Source: Rhizopus arrhizus
Lineage: Eukaryota; Mucoromycota; Mucoromycetes; Mucorales; Rhizopodaceae
Length of the DNA stretch: 64,000 bases
Direction of reading: 5' to 3'
Assembly (NCBI GenBank): GCA_024220505.1
Contig: JAKZZE010000029.1
Coordinates: 62,001 to 126,000 of the forward strand
A program made the translations under genes and the position numbers. Below the pieces are notes generated by a model that had not been told where the DNA came from, ran no database searches, and saw nothing but the letters and a program-made list of their open reading frames with translations. This document shows, one piece after another, positions 32,481-44,221 of this stretch (the first letter of the stretch is position 1; every line of letters starts with the position of its first letter).

Positions 32481-34090
32481 CTTATCCAAATAAATCTCCT
32501 TTGAAACAAAATACTTCTTTTATTTTATAAATAGGAAGAACTAATAATCCCTTGAATCATATACTTCATTGTAATCTCTTTTTTATTTTATCTTTTATCT
32601 TTCATCTGTTTATTTTACTTTTATTCAATTCAGACTGATCTACTTAACAAGATCTGGTGGTCACTCTACTCAAGCGAACTTACAACTCAAATTATCTACT
32701 CTTTTTGGATATTACTTTATCCAATACCTTATTCAATTACCAAAACTTTGTCTCAAAAACTTATATCAAACCTACTTAAACCCGAAAGCCTAACAATCTC
32801 ACAATAACACAAGAACCAACTTTTTGAACGAACAAAAGGAACGATCTTTTCAAACGATCCAAAGGTTAATATTGCCAATCAAATCTGACCAAACAATAAC
32901 TCACCAAACAGTATAAACACTGAGGATTTATTCCTCAGGATATAAAAACTTCACTTCGATCTTTGCACTTTAAAACTTTTACTTACAAAATCTGCAATTT
33001 TATTTACTTTGTTTTTCTTTGAATAAATTTATCAATTATCCTTTTAAAAAAGCTCTTTTGATATTCTATTATAATTACAAAGTCAAGTCCCTTGATGCTA
33101 ACTATCTTCATTGTATCCCTTTTTATTTTATTTTTACTTCAAAAACAAACCTTTTTACGAATCAAAACAAGATTGATCTACTTTACAAGGTCTAGTGGTC
33201 ACTATAGCAAGCGAATCAAGGCAAATCTAATTCACAAAAAGTCAACTCTTATATCAATTATAACTCAAATCTCTGCTTATTTAAACCTTAACCCAATAAA
33301 CCCAAACAATATTACAATATGAGCTCCGAAACATCTTTCAAGTTTTAATTTTTGACGTTTTGTAAATCACTTTACAAATTGTCATTATTTTACCTATTTG
33401 ACAAATTTTTAACCATTTGATGTATTTTTACCTTTTGATATTTTTTTTTAACCTCTTGATATATTTTTTAACCTTTGCCAATATTTTTACATTTTGTAAA
33501 AATTGAACATTATATTTTTGCTTATAAAAAGCCTAGCTTTTTATTCTTTTTACTTCACTTATCTTCACTTATCTTAAATATATTTTATCCAATAAATCAA
33601 ATATCTTTATCCCTGAATCTTTTGGTATAACACTCTTAAAATACAAGCAAGACAAGTCCCTTGAAGTCAATTATCTTCATTGTAAACATTCTTAAAGCTC
33701 TTATCAAGTTACTTTATTACAAGTAAGTTTGATCTACTTAACAAGATCTGGTGGTCAGTTACAAGCGAACCTAATATCAATACTCTACCCAACTCTTATT
33801 TTTTTATCCATTTTCATCAACTTTACTCTATTTCAAAACCGTTAACTCTTACAAGCCATTAAACCAACAAAAATTACAGTACCACGCCAGTTAGAAAATG
33901 AACTTTTTCGTAACAGCCTATTTGAAAACGGAGTATCAACCCTTGCTTGAAACCAAAAACAACATAAAATTATAAACTCCAAAAAAAACATATTAATACC
34001 CCTCATATCTTATCCCTATTTTGACTTCACTTCACTTTTCTTTACTACAGAATCTTATATTCTTTTTATCTTTTCTTTATTTTATAAACC
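32481..34090 (+). repeat. Tandem array of three degenerate LTR/leader units
   Basis: Three diverged units of about 540 bp. Each has CCCTTGA followed by ATCTTCATTGTA-like sequence (about 32547, 33090 and 33656), then GATCTACTTAACAAG and GATCTGGTGGTCAC (32651, 33189 and 33745), then an A/C-rich leader with AAGCGAA. TATA-like boxes lie before units 2 and 3. The same GATCTGGTGGTCAC follows the LTR of Gypsy-N at 53030. This looks like repeated LTR plus primer-site leader without coding DNA, as in TRIM elements. Confidence 0.5.
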
Positions 34091-34126
34091 AATAAAACCA
34101 TCAAGCGTTCAATTGAAGTAAAGAGC

Positions 34127-35264
34127 ATTAAAGCAGGTCGCCCCAAGTTACTCAGCAGCAGGGATGATCAGTATTTAGTCCGATTGGTAACTGTTAAAGG
34201 TCAAGAGAATGCAGTAGAAGCCAGAAACACACTTGAGAATGACTTGCAAAAGATTGTATCAGCTGAAACAGTTCGAAGATCGTTGCGTAGGTCTGGTTTA
34301 ACCTCTTTTGTGAAGCCTCAAAAACCATTGCTCAGTGAAGTAAACAGACGAAAGCGATTGGACTGGGCTCTTAATCACGTTGACTGGACCATAGAAGACT
34401 GGAAACGCGTGATTTGGTCTGATGAGACTAAAGTTAATCGTTTTGGATCGGATGGTAAGCTTTATGCTTGGAAACAACCAAATGAGAAGCTTAAAAGAAG
34501 GCATGTAAAGCAAACCGTAAAACATGGTGGAGGCTCACTTATGATTTGGAGCTGTATTAGCTGGTACGGGGTTGGGTATATTGTCGACGTAAGCAAGAAT
34601 ATGGACAATAGTGTCTATTTATCTGTATTGCAAGATGATTTGGTGAAGTCTATGACCGACTATTGTAAAGAAAATGGCCTGAGAATGACTGATTTTGAAT
34701 TTATGCAAGATAACGATCCGAAGCATAAGTCCAAAATCGTATCTGAATGGCTGTCTAAACAGGATTTTACAACAATGGAGTGGCCTCCACAGTCTCCAGA
34801 CTTAAATCCAATTGAAAATATGTGGAATACCTTAAAAAAACGCTTGTTTAAGCAGTACGATTTTCCTCCTATCTCTATGGATGAACTATGGACTCGTACG
34901 TTCGAGACTTGGTACGAAATTACCGAAAAAGAATGACAAATTTATATTGAAACTATGCCTCAACGATGTATTGACATTATAGAAAATAAGGGTCTTTGGA
35001 TCAACTATTAGCGCACACTTTTAAATAAAAACCTTATTGTAAAACATCGGTCCCAAAATTGTACAAGTGTAGTCGGCATTTGTAAACGGTCATAACTCCA
35101 TCAAAACTGACTTTATCGCCGACTAAATAATACTAGCAAAACGCCAAGAAGCTATACTTTCGAATGATGTATAACATGCTGTAGCTTATTTATCGTTTTA
35201 GTGTCGATAAATCCTACTGAAGCAAAAAATGCAAAACACTTGTACAATTTTGTGAGCCACTGTA
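34127..35264 (+). mobile_element. Tc1-H element, 5'-truncated
   Basis: The right end is at 35264 (inverted: CAGTGGCTCACAAAATTG), followed by TA. An inner inverted tip copy lies at 35042-35066. The left terminal repeat and the first part of the gene are missing; LTR-array sequence adjoins at about 34126. Confidence 0.8.
34130..35011 (+). pseudogene. Tc1-H transposase, DD34E class
   Basis: Opens within the helix-turn-helix domain (AGRPKLLSSRDDQYL) with no start codon, since the N-terminus is truncated. Catalytic motifs: VIWSDETKVNRFGSDG, FMQDNDPKHKSK and SPDLNPIENMW, with 34 residues between the second D and E. TGA at 34934-34936 replaces a Cys found in the related Tc1-I (EECQ). The remainder reads to WINY and TAG at 35009-35011. 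Confidence 0.88.
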
Positions 35265-35266
35265 TT

Positions 35267-35474
35267 TTAAGCTGGCCGGAAGTCAAATTTTTAAATTCGC
35301 ATTTTCATCCCTCTCTCAATTTCCAGTATTACTACATGAGACCTTTACTGTTTCAAGACACATGACCCCGAAAATATACCATAGGAGCCCCAAACCTGTA
35401 GTTAGCATGCACCTTTTGATAATGCGAAAAAAGTCGATTTTGCCAAAAGGTTGCTCATATTTTTTCACCTACTG
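35267..35474. mobile_element. Tc1-L right-end fragment
   Basis: About 210 bp between Tc1-H and the Tc1-D2 fragment. It ends TTTTTTCACCTACTG followed by TA, the usual form of a Tc1 end. No coding part is left. The family is not otherwise seen here. Confidence 0.5.
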
Positions 35475-35476
35475 TA

Positions 35477-35799
35477 TCTATTTTCAGCAGGATAACAATC
35501 CTAAACACACATCTAACCTGGCTAGGCAATGGTTCAAGAATAATAACTTCAAGTGTGACTGTACCTTCAACTGGCCTTCATAAAGTCTAGATCTAAACCT
35601 AATAGAGCACATCTGGCAGCACCTTAAGCTCAAGTTAAGTGCCTATGATACTAGGGCAAAAGGTGTGCATGAATTATGGGATCGTATTGAAAAAGAATGG
35701 TCTACTTTTACAGCAGAAGACTGTAGGAGATACATAGACAGTATACCTGATCGTTGTAGAGCTGTAGTTGCTGCGAAGGGCGGTCATACAAGATATTAA
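35477..35799 (+). pseudogene. Tc1-D2 transposase, C-terminal remnant
   Basis: Reads FQQDNNPKHTSNLARQW, has TAA at 35581-35583 (Gln in Tc1-D1), then LDLNPIEHIWQHLK and on to GGHTRY with TAA at 35797-35799. It has the DD37E spacing of its family. It lacks everything before the second catalytic D. Confidence 0.85.
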
Positions 35800-36026
35800 T
35801 AAAGTAAAGCATGTAGTGGAAAAATGGTTCCAATGTCGTTTTTTGTACTTAATGATAATTTGTTTCCGATTGTGTAATGGTACAAGTAAAATCTTTGTTC
35901 ACTGATATTAGTTGCAAAAGCGCTACAGATAACATGTTTTTGTGAGTCGTTACCATTTGTAGTTCAAAAGTTATAAAGCGTTAAATTTGCGAGACGAAAA
36001 CGTTGGAACCATTTTTCAACCCACTG
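35477..36026 (+). mobile_element. Tc1-D2 fragment (3' half)
   Basis: Matches the second half of Tc1-D1 in reverse. The right end at 36026 is an inverted form of CAGTGGGTTGAAAAATGG, followed by TA. The left half is absent, and the break coincides with the Tc1-L end. Confidence 0.8.
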
Positions 36027-36033
36027 TAGATCT

Positions 36034-36145
36034 TGTTGTTCTTTAACTGATCTGGAAGAATTGTCCCATCTTCATTGAGAGGAAAGATATATTTATATGG
36101 AATGCCTCCAGTCAGATCAAAGTTGACTAGGTACCTGATCCATTA
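36034..36145 (-). pseudogene. Possible LTR-retroelement polyprotein scrap
   Basis: On the minus strand one frame reads YLVNFDLTGGIPYKYIF and then PLNEDGTILPD. It looks like real protein rather than random frame, but I cannot assign a domain. It lies between Tc1-D2 and an LTR-retroelement gag scrap on the same strand. Confidence 0.3.
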
Positions 36146-36361
36146 TTATTCATTTACAGAAATGATGAATAGTAAAGGTCATGACTTATTTATTGTTCAT
36201 GTTTACTTTATAGAATGAATCTAATTGTGATAGTTTTATATAGAAAGAAGAATATATTTTATTTAATAAAGATTTAAATTATTATCTTTTATCAATTTTA
36301 ACATACTTCTTTTTGTTGTGATTATTCAATGTCTGTTATGATCAGACGCCGTTCTACAACA

Positions 36362-36590
36362 CTACAAACCGTCGAAATTGTTTTGTATTACGAACTGAGT
36401 CTTTTTGTTATTGATGCTGTCAATAATCTTCAGCATGTCAGCTTTTTGGCTATGAAGTTTGTTAATAATGTCCTCAGGTGAAAGGGTTTGGGCATTAGCT
36501 TTGAAAGAAGATACTTCTATCGAAGGAGTGTCTTCTTCATTTGTTGGGTGGATGATAGTGTCGTTGAATAAGATGGATATCTTTGAGGTA
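36362..36590 (-). pseudogene. LTR-retrotransposon gag N-terminal scrap
   Basis: Minus-strand frame containing ILFNDTIIHPTNEED and LSPEDIINKLHSQKADM, with a stop at 36362. It starts directly after an LTR-like repeat (36600-36925) on the same strand, so it is probably the leader and start of gag of a truncated element. No ATG is visible. Confidence 0.4.
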
Positions 36591-36599
36591 TTTTAAGTA

Positions 36600-36925
36600 T
36601 AAAAAATAGGACAAAGAAAAATTAACGAGATCGAACAATAGTTCTAAAGTCGAATACTTTTATTAAAGAAAGATTTCAAGGCTATTCATATTAGTTGAGC
36701 AAGACCTGAGATTAGATGACAAAAAAATAGCTACGACCAATATGATTTGACATGTATAAGAAAAGTTTTATAAACTGACGTTAATAATCAACTTTTGAGA
36801 TGAAGTGAAACTTGGCTGTTTAGTGCAGTGATAATTATCAGGATCTATTCTTATTCAAACTCATTTGTAAAGATTTAGTCCAGAACGATAAGACTGTATC
36901 TTATTGACATGTCAAAACATGACAA
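36600..36925 (-). repeat. LTR-like repeat Ry, copy 1
   Basis: Diverged reverse-complement match to 54835-55147. On the minus strand it shows TATAAA/AATATGAATAG-type promoter sequence and an AATAAAAGTATT polyadenylation-like signal, as expected of an LTR. Boundaries are approximate. Confidence 0.5.
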
Positions 36926-37017
36926 TCTTATCCATAAAATTGGCAACATCATCTGCAGATGGGCTTGCTGGTGGTTGTGGATTAGGTTCGACGTCAGAAT
37001 TCATAAAACAAAAAAGA

Positions 37018-37290
37018 TGCGGAATAGGTGCGTTATATCTCGATTGATAAAACTAACAATGAAGCCAAACAATCAATGAGCCTCGTGAATCTCTTTATTC
37101 AGTAAGGACGATAGAGAGAGCCCATTCAATGCAAACTACGCTCAGGATATAATAGTGTGCTTTTAGATCCGCGGTAGTGTGGTGCAAGTAGTGTAGGCTG
37201 TTTATTGTGTATAGCATAAAATGCAAGATATGATAAACAGCTAAATTATTAGTTTAAGAGTTCTTTAAGTGATGTCATACGATAATAATG
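37018..37290 (-). repeat. LTR-like repeat Rz, copy 2
   Basis: Matches 20073-20360, with a further scrap of its start near 37710-37760. The stretch 37291-37700 is AT-rich and holds nothing I recognise. Confidence 0.5.
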
Positions 37291-37768
37291 AAATTGATGA
37301 GGGAAATAGAACTAATGCATGCCGAATATATTCCCAAGCATGAGCTGCCGTAGGAGTGTATATGGTTTTATGTGGGCTTTATAAATCGATATATGACACA
37401 AGGCCGATGTATATTTGCGTCCGACATTATATGACCAAATACTTTACTTATACAAAAATATGAAGTAATTTAAGTATTCAATTTAAATATCTGTAAAAGT
37501 TAAAAAACATCAAAATAAAAACCTTTAAATATTACAAAAGTAATTTTTGCACTGTACAGCAAATACATTTTTAAATATGACCAATTTATAACAGTTACTG
37601 CTATATTAAAGTTTTTATTTTTGTTAGTGCATCAGTATTCGTACTAGGTATTTGGAGGCACGCTTTTGCAGAGTCTTCCAATATTGTTTTTCCCAACAAT
37701 CTAAATTGAGCTTATTGAACCTCTTTATTGAGTGTGGACAGGAGACAGAGCCTATTTGATGTTAAATA

Positions 37769-37901
37769 CAGTAGGTCAAAAAACTGCTGCAAGGAATTGC
37801 AAAAATGCGATTTTACAGTCGATTGCTAACGAATACTTCACTAAACTATCTCAAATTTTGACTGTTTATAGCTCAATATGGAGAGCATTTATTCGTTAAT
37901 A
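37769..37901. mobile_element. Tc1-J left-end fragment
   Basis: Starts CAGTAGGTCAAAAAACTGC after TA (37767-37768), a normal Tc1 tip distinct from the G family. It is cut by LTR-like repeat Rx. No transposase sequence remains. Confidence 0.5.
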
Positions 37902-38295
37902 ATTTATCCAAGAATAGAAAGGAACAAGAGAGGACGAGACTCGATAAAGAGATTGTTTTATTTAAAAGAAAATGATACTCTATTTATACTTTTCATGCAC
38001 GGATAATATTTCATGTTATGGATTAATAATTAATGAGTATGATATAACTGATAACAAATAGCTAATGGTTATGTGTTCATCTATTGTTATTTTTGTTATC
38101 ATAAGCATTTATCCATAGAATACTCGTATATGATTGACTGCGATTGACTGTGATTTAGTTCCTTGATTTAATATAATTTAACCGTGCAGTTACGCAGTAT
38201 TTTATCCTTAATGAAGATCATCCGAATTAACCTGTAGCCTATCTGTTGGATATATTTTACATGTAGCTTATTAATACTGTTTTCATATCGAGTTA
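37902..38295 (-). repeat. LTR-like repeat Rx, copy 1 (solo)
   Basis: About 394 bp, nearly identical to 53764-54158. On the minus strand it has a TATAAATAGAG box and an AATAAA signal about 30-40 bp later, which is LTR-like. The shared unit runs from TAACTCGATATG to TTGGATAAAT, so its ends are not TG...CA and no clear TSD was found. No internal region adjoins. Confidence 0.65.
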
Positions 38296-38350
38296 CAGTT
38301 GTTGGAATAATTGTTCGGATGTTTTGCAATTTTATACGTTTTGCTTTGTA

Positions 38351-39779
38351 CAGTGACTTGAAAAACCGTTTTAGTAAAATTGAAACTCACACATTTATCC
38401 TTTTTTTGGAAGAAATATTTAGAGTATGCGTGTTCTTCTTTATTATGTTATTAAATGGCTTCTTTGCAACAAAGCAATGCACATCTCATCTTAATCTATG
38501 AATTACATCTTGAGCAATGGCCATTTTAAAAAAAGGGGATGACTGAAACGGTTTTTTAACTAGGTAAAAGAAATACTAATATATAGTATTTCCGCCCTTA
38601 GCTTTTATTACAGTTTGAACTCTAGTCGGCATACTATCAATATATTTACAACAAACATCTATCAAATGTTTCCCATTCAATTTTGATTCTTTCCCATAAT
38701 TCATGAACACCTCTTGCCCTTTGCTCATTTAAAGCTAATTTCAACTTTTAATGTCTCCACATGTGCTCAATTGGGTTCAGGTCAGGCGATTGAGAAGGCC
38801 AAGGCAATACTTGATACTTTGCTTTTTCTATAAGATAAGCCGTCCTTATTTTGGCAGTGTGTTTCGGATCATTATCGTGCTGAAAGATGAAATCATCATC
38901 TCCTAATTGGTAGTAATTAACGGTATCTGCCAGTTCGGTTTTTAGGATATGGATGTAATCGGATGCAGTCATTCTGCCGTCATATATCTCGCAGATATAT
39001 CCAACTCCATGGGAAGTCATACAAGCCCATACCATAACACTTCCACCGCCGTGCTTTACGGTTGGGATTGCATGATGAGGCTGTAATGGGCTTCCAGGCA
39101 GACTCCAATAGACTTCAACTCCATCAGAGCCCCAAATGTTGATTTTCGACTCGTCAGAGAGGATGACCTTTCTCCAGTCGTTAATAGTCCAGTATTTATG
39201 AGCAAGTGCCCAATTCAAGCCTGCTTTGCTGTACCTTGCTGACAAAAGAGGTACCTTTCTTTTTTGTCGGGCTTTGAATCCTAGTCTTTTTAAGGCGTTT
39301 AGGGTGGTGTTGTAAGTCAGCCTTGGATAAATGGCCTTAAAATAATCAAAGACCTCAACATCTGACTTCAACCGTCCTAGTGTTATCATTCTCTTCATGA
39401 GAGACTGGCTTGCTTCAGTTAGGATCTGAGATTGTCCGCAAGTATTATCGGGTCTTTGGATATTCCATTTTTTGCAATATCGATGAACAGTGGCTTTAGA
39501 GAGAGTCAAGCGATTAGCAATCTCATCATAAGACAAATTGGACTCTAAGAGCAATCTCAAATCATTTTGAGTATCTTGGGAAATGGAGCGAGTCATTTTT
39601 AATAAAGATTGGGTTGAAAATGCTAAATGAAAAAGGATGAAATTTGTTACGCGTCTATTAATAAAATAACGTGTTTATATACTTGTTTTTTTAATAAATG
39701 CAAAGTATTATACTCTTCTCCTAACTTTATGTGTATTGCATAAATGAAAAATGAAGTCTGCATAATTGTAATTGGTATT
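38351..39779 (-). mobile_element. Tc1-K element, right end missing
   Basis: The left tip CAGTGACTTGAAAAACCG at 38351 follows TA. The inner inverted tip copy is at 38541-38562. The right terminal repeat is not found before Tc1-G2 starts at 39782, so that end was lost at or before the junction. Confidence 0.75.
38595..39596 (-). pseudogene. Tc1-K transposase, DD35E class, broken C-terminus
   Basis: Starts MTRSISQDTQNDLR at 39596 with an intact helix-turn-helix (YDEIANRLTLSKATVHRY). Motifs: VILSDESKINIWGSDG, FQHDNDPKHTAK and SPDLNPIEHMW, with 35 residues between the second D and E. A TAA at 38748-38750 falls right after MWRH, and a further frame change occurs near 38655. The catalytic core is intact; the last 60 or so residues are lost. 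Confidence 0.9.
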
Positions 39780-39781
39780 TA

Positions 39782-41419
39782 CAGTGGGTCAAAAAACTGC
39801 ACCAACGTAACCTAATTTTTCGGAAATAAGAGCATAGGTCTGTCAGTTTAACAGCAAACATTATGAAAATTGAACCAAACAAAGTTTACACTATTATGAT
39901 TTATCGACAAGATTTTCAAAGTCAGACACTGAGTATACACTTAAAGCGCGTCCAGAAAAAAGCCGAGGTCGGTTGGTGCAGTTTTTTGACTTTCTTAAAA
40001 TCGAGTGGAACCACCCTTTTCTGCTAATATTGCTTGTATTCTGTCCGGCATACTGTCTATATATTTGATGCATTGTTCCTTAGTAAACGAATTCCATTCA
40101 TTTTCGACTCTTTCCCACAGCTCATAGATGCTGGTCGCCCTATTATCATACATGCTCAGCTTTAACTTCAAATGATGCCATACATGTTCAATAGGATTAA
40201 GATCTGGACTTTGTGATGGCCAATCGTCAATGTAAACCATGCCACTATCTTTTATCCATTGCGTTGTGGACTTTGATCGATGTTTAGGATCATTGTCGTG
40301 CTGAAATACCGATGTTTTCCAATTCAGACCATAGTACTTCATGGTGTCCTTCAGACTTGTAGCAAGAATTTCTTGGTATAGCTCTGAATTCATGGTACCA
40401 TCATAGACCTGACATGCGTATCCAGGTCCTGCGCTGGTTATACAACCCCATAACATGAGACCATCGCCTCCATGCTTCACAGTAACGTCGATATGGTGGG
40501 GCTGTAAACGATCGCATTTTTTTTTCCAATAATATTTGCAACCATCAGAGCCTCAAATGTTAACTTTGGTCTCATCAGAAAAGATCACACGACGCAAGTC
40601 ATGTACTGTCCAATATTGATGCTTTTTTGCCCATGTCAATCGAGCCTTCTTATGCTTTTCAGTCAATAATGGCTTCTTCTTTTTGATCTCAGCATAAATT
40701 TCAACTGAATGTAAAACATTAATGGCCGATTGATACGACGTAGGGTGTCCAAGCTCCTCCAACTTCATTTGAACATCCTTGGCAGTCTTCAAATAATCTG
40801 TGAGTACTTGTCTCTTGATGTATCGACGCGTTGATTCTGTCACAATGCTCGATCTACCTCCACTTTTACGTATTCTATTATGCATCCACTTATTTGCATA
40901 CCTATTAACGGTATTCTTATGCACTCCAACTCGTTTCCCAATGACTGTAGGGTCAACGCTATCTTCCAATAACGCTTTGATACTCTTTTGAACATCGGAT
41001 GGAAGCATTTTGGGCATTTCTGATGATGGATGGACACTGGCAATGTATGATGCGTTTGGGTAACGTAGTAAAGAAAAAAAAAAAGGAAAACAATTGCAAA
41101 AAAGTTTGTTTTAAGGTCCCCAGTGTGACTAGATACTCCACAGACTAATTTAAATCCGCAAGAAAGGTCTCAGTCCGGGCATATGATATCAAACCCACTT
41201 CTATTTTAAAAGTCAAAAACTACACCAACCGACCTCCGCTTTTTTCTGGGCGCGCTTTAAGTGTATACTCAGCGTATGAATTTGAAATTTTTGCCAATAA
41301 ATCATAATAGTATTAAATTTGCTTGGTTCAAGGTTCATGATGTTTGCTACTAAACTGACAGACCTGTGCTCTTATTTCGGAAAAACTAGGTTACGTTGGT
41401 GCAGTTTTTTAACTCACTG
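39782..41419 (-). mobile_element. Tc1-G2 element, complete
   Basis: 1638 bp, same family as Tc1-G1 in the opposite orientation, with TA at 39780-39781 and 41420-41421. Terminal repeats are about 210 bp. Its two flanks belong to different broken elements (Tc1-K on the left, CACTA-I on the right). Confidence 0.9.
39995..41017 (-). pseudogene. Tc1-G2 transposase with a single nonsense codon
   Basis: 341-codon frame from MPKMLPSDVQKSIK to GGSTRF, complete except for one TGA at 40553-40555. That codon follows VNI in a segment where Tc1-G1 has Trp (NIWGSDG). All catalytic residues are kept: FSDETK, FQHDNDPKHRSK and SPDLNPIEHVWHH (35-residue spacing). A TGG-to-TGA transition explains the stop. Confidence 0.92.
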
Positions 41420-41421
41420 TA

Positions 41422-42213
41422 TATACAAAAAAATAGGGATTTGATTTATAAAAAATAGCTTTTTTTTATTTGAATAAAATAATAATAACAATAGATAGTA
41501 TTTCTTTGCTTGTAGCGTTTTAACAGTGTGCTTGACTTACCTAATATCACCAGAATAGCAGCATCTAATCTAAAAATACATCAATTAATCTCGTGGAACT
41601 CAAAAAATTCTCAAAAAAAAAGGCCAAGCTCAAGGATTCAAAGACACAGGAACTCAAAGACACAAGGACTTGAGCACTTAAAGCAAAAGATGGAAATACA
41701 TCAGCACTTAAGAACCAAAGTAAAAACCAGGAAAGAAACAGAAAGAGGCCAAAGCAGAGCATCATTCATCTATAATAATTATTAGCCATCATGTATATAA
41801 TAAAAGTAATAGTACCTTGCTTTAGATGGACTATTAAAAAAAAAGAACAGAAAAAAGACACCAGCCAAGCTTATACTAACAAGTAAAAGAAGAAGCAACT
41901 ATAATCCTGGGAAAAAGACTTTATAAAGACAATTTAAACTATAAAGAAAGCAACCAACACAACTTTACTAAAGTACAAGCACCATTAGAGCAATAATAGA
42001 GTATATATAATATTAAGAGCTTACCTTTCAGAAAGGATTTTTTTTTTAAAAAAAAAGGAAAAAAAAAAGGGAAAAAAAAGTACTTTTTTTATAGCTTCAT
42101 TTTACAAGTGTTACAATTATTCAGTATCAGTAAATTCTAATAACCATGAAAGCTCGTTTCAACTGCATTTTTTAACATAGTTCAGCTATTAAAATATTCA
42201 AAAAGCTTGTTTA
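41422..42213. mobile_element. CACTA-I, left internal part
   Basis: Reverse-complement match to about 50950-51745 of CACTA-II. It includes the stretch resembling the CACTA-II midpoint (GTTACAATTATTCAG near 42110). It has no coding frame. It is bordered by Tc1-G2 and Tc1-E, and is best read as part of the same CACTA element as the transposase at 46953-48186. Confidence 0.6.
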
Positions 42214-42215
42214 TA

Positions 42216-43840
42216 CAGTGGGTGAAAAAACTCTAAAAACGTTATGATGTTATTAGCGTTTTTGGTTGTTCTGTTTTACCAAATTGGTGTATCACCGTGA
42301 AATTTTGCACATATGTAGCACTGATAGTAACGTGTCGTATACTATACTTTCAATCTCAGATGATAAATATTGATCCGGAATCAACTGCTAAAAGGAGACT
42401 GGTTTATTTTTAGAGTTTTTTCACTTCCATAAATGTCCGATACACGGACCGACAGACAGATTTTGCGGACTTTTATTGACATATTATGAGTCATGAAGAC
42501 TCCAAAAGTATAAAAAAGTCATTTTTCTCTTTTTCTTCAAATTTTTCCGTTTAATCTTTTAAATTTCCTAAACACTTCAATCATGCCTAAATCTCTCTCA
42601 GCTGACATCAAAAACGACATAAAGTCCGCTCTACTTTCCGGAAAAGACTCTATGGATGTTGCAAACCGCTTTGGGGTTACGTATGCAACAGTTAATAACT
42701 ATGCGAACAAGTTTTTCCCTAACCGACAGCGTGGGCTTGGTGGTAGACCGACGGATGTGTCCGCTCAGACGAAGAGATTCATCAAAATTCAGGTTGTGCA
42801 AGGCCAACTCAAGACTGCGAAGGAAGTACATGACCAACTCATGGAGCTGGGGTATTCAATATCATACAAAACCGCTATAAACGTATTGAAATCGATGAAC
42901 TTCTTTGCCGCAATTAAGGTCAAAAAGCCTTTGTTAACCGCAAACCACATGAAGAGACGGCTAGCATGGGCCAAAAAGTACCAAAACTGGACTACAGATG
43001 ACTGGCGACGTGTAGTGTTCTCTGATAAAACAAAAGTCAACATTTAGGGCTCTGACGGATGTAAGTACTATTGGTCAAGACCAGGGGACCCTCTTAAGCC
43101 TCACCATATCGATGTAACAGTCAAGCATGGAGGCGGTAGTTTAATGATGTGGGGGTGCATGACCTATGAGGGACCTGGGTACGCCTGTCAAATATACGAT
43201 GGAACTATGAATTCAGATCTTTACCGACATATATTGGACACAACACTTCGGGAAACAATGGAATACTATGATATGGATTGGTCTACAGTATATTTTCAGC
43301 ACGATGGTGATCCAAAGCATCGTTCCAAGTCAACCATCCAATGGCTAACTGCTAATAGAGTCAACTATATTGATGACTGGCCAGCCCAAAGTCCTGATCT
43401 TAACCCAATTGAGCACCTCTGGCATCATTTGAAGTTGAAGCTATCGTTATATGACAAGAAGGCCAAAGGTGTTCATGAATTGTGGGAAAGGGTTGAAAAG
43501 GAATGGAACTTCTTTGACAAAGAAGTTTGCAGAAGGTATATTGATACTATGTCTGCGCGTATTAAGACAGTAATCGATGCCAAAGGTGGATCTACGAAGT
43601 ATTAAGTCATCTATAACTTAATAAAAGTAAAAGGAAAAAACTCTAAAAATAAACCTACAACACTTCTACCGCTTTTGCGGACTGTTAAATAATATTCTGA
43701 GATTAAAAGTTTCATGAGATGTAACAGAAAGTCAAACAAGCATGTCATAAAGTTGTTGCATCATCTAAGTCACTATACATGCTCACAGAGGCTAAAAACA
43801 GAAAAAATGTCTGACGTTTTTAGAGTTTTTTCACCCACTG
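42216..43840 (+). mobile_element. Tc1-E element, complete
   Basis: 1625 bp, tips CAGTGGGTGAAAAAACTC, TA at 42214-42215 and 43841-43842. Inner inverted tip copies lie at 42408-42430 and 43630-43655. The left flank is CACTA-I and the right flank is the coding end of Tc1-C2, which are not contiguous sequences. Confidence 0.92.
42583..43605 (+). pseudogene. Tc1-E transposase with a single nonsense codon
   Basis: 341-codon frame from MPKSLSADIKNDIK to GGSTKY, open except for one TAG at 43045-43047. The stop follows VNI and precedes GSDG, so it replaces the Trp conserved in sister families, exactly the site hit in Tc1-G2. First motif FSDKTK (E to K next to the catalytic D); second FQHDGDPKHRSK; third SPDLNPIEHLWHH. 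DD35E class. Confidence 0.92.
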
Positions 43841-44221
43841 TAATAACGAGTATGTCCCCCTTTAGCATTAATAACTGCTTTACAACTATCCGGCATGCTA
43901 TCTATATATCTTCTACACTCATCCACTGTAAAAGTATTCCATTCTTTTTCGATTCTTTCCCATAACTCATGCACTCCTTTAGCCTTAGTGTCATATACAC
44001 TCAGCTTGAGTTTAAGGTGATGCCATACATGTTCAATAGGGTTTACATCGGAACTTTGGGCTGGCCAGCTAAAGATATGATCACTCTTGAAGTTATTATC
44101 CACAAACCATTGCTTAGCAAGCTTCGAAGTGTGCTTGAGATTCTTATCTTGTTGAAAATAGATATTCTCAGGATTGTATCCATAGTACTTTACTCGGTCC
44201 ATAAGTGTAGTTTCCAAGATA

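Noticed and set aside
41528..41785. 85-codon open frame in CACTA-I left part
   Set aside because: The matching region of CACTA-II (about 51430-51680, reverse) does not keep the frame, so it is not conserved coding DNA.
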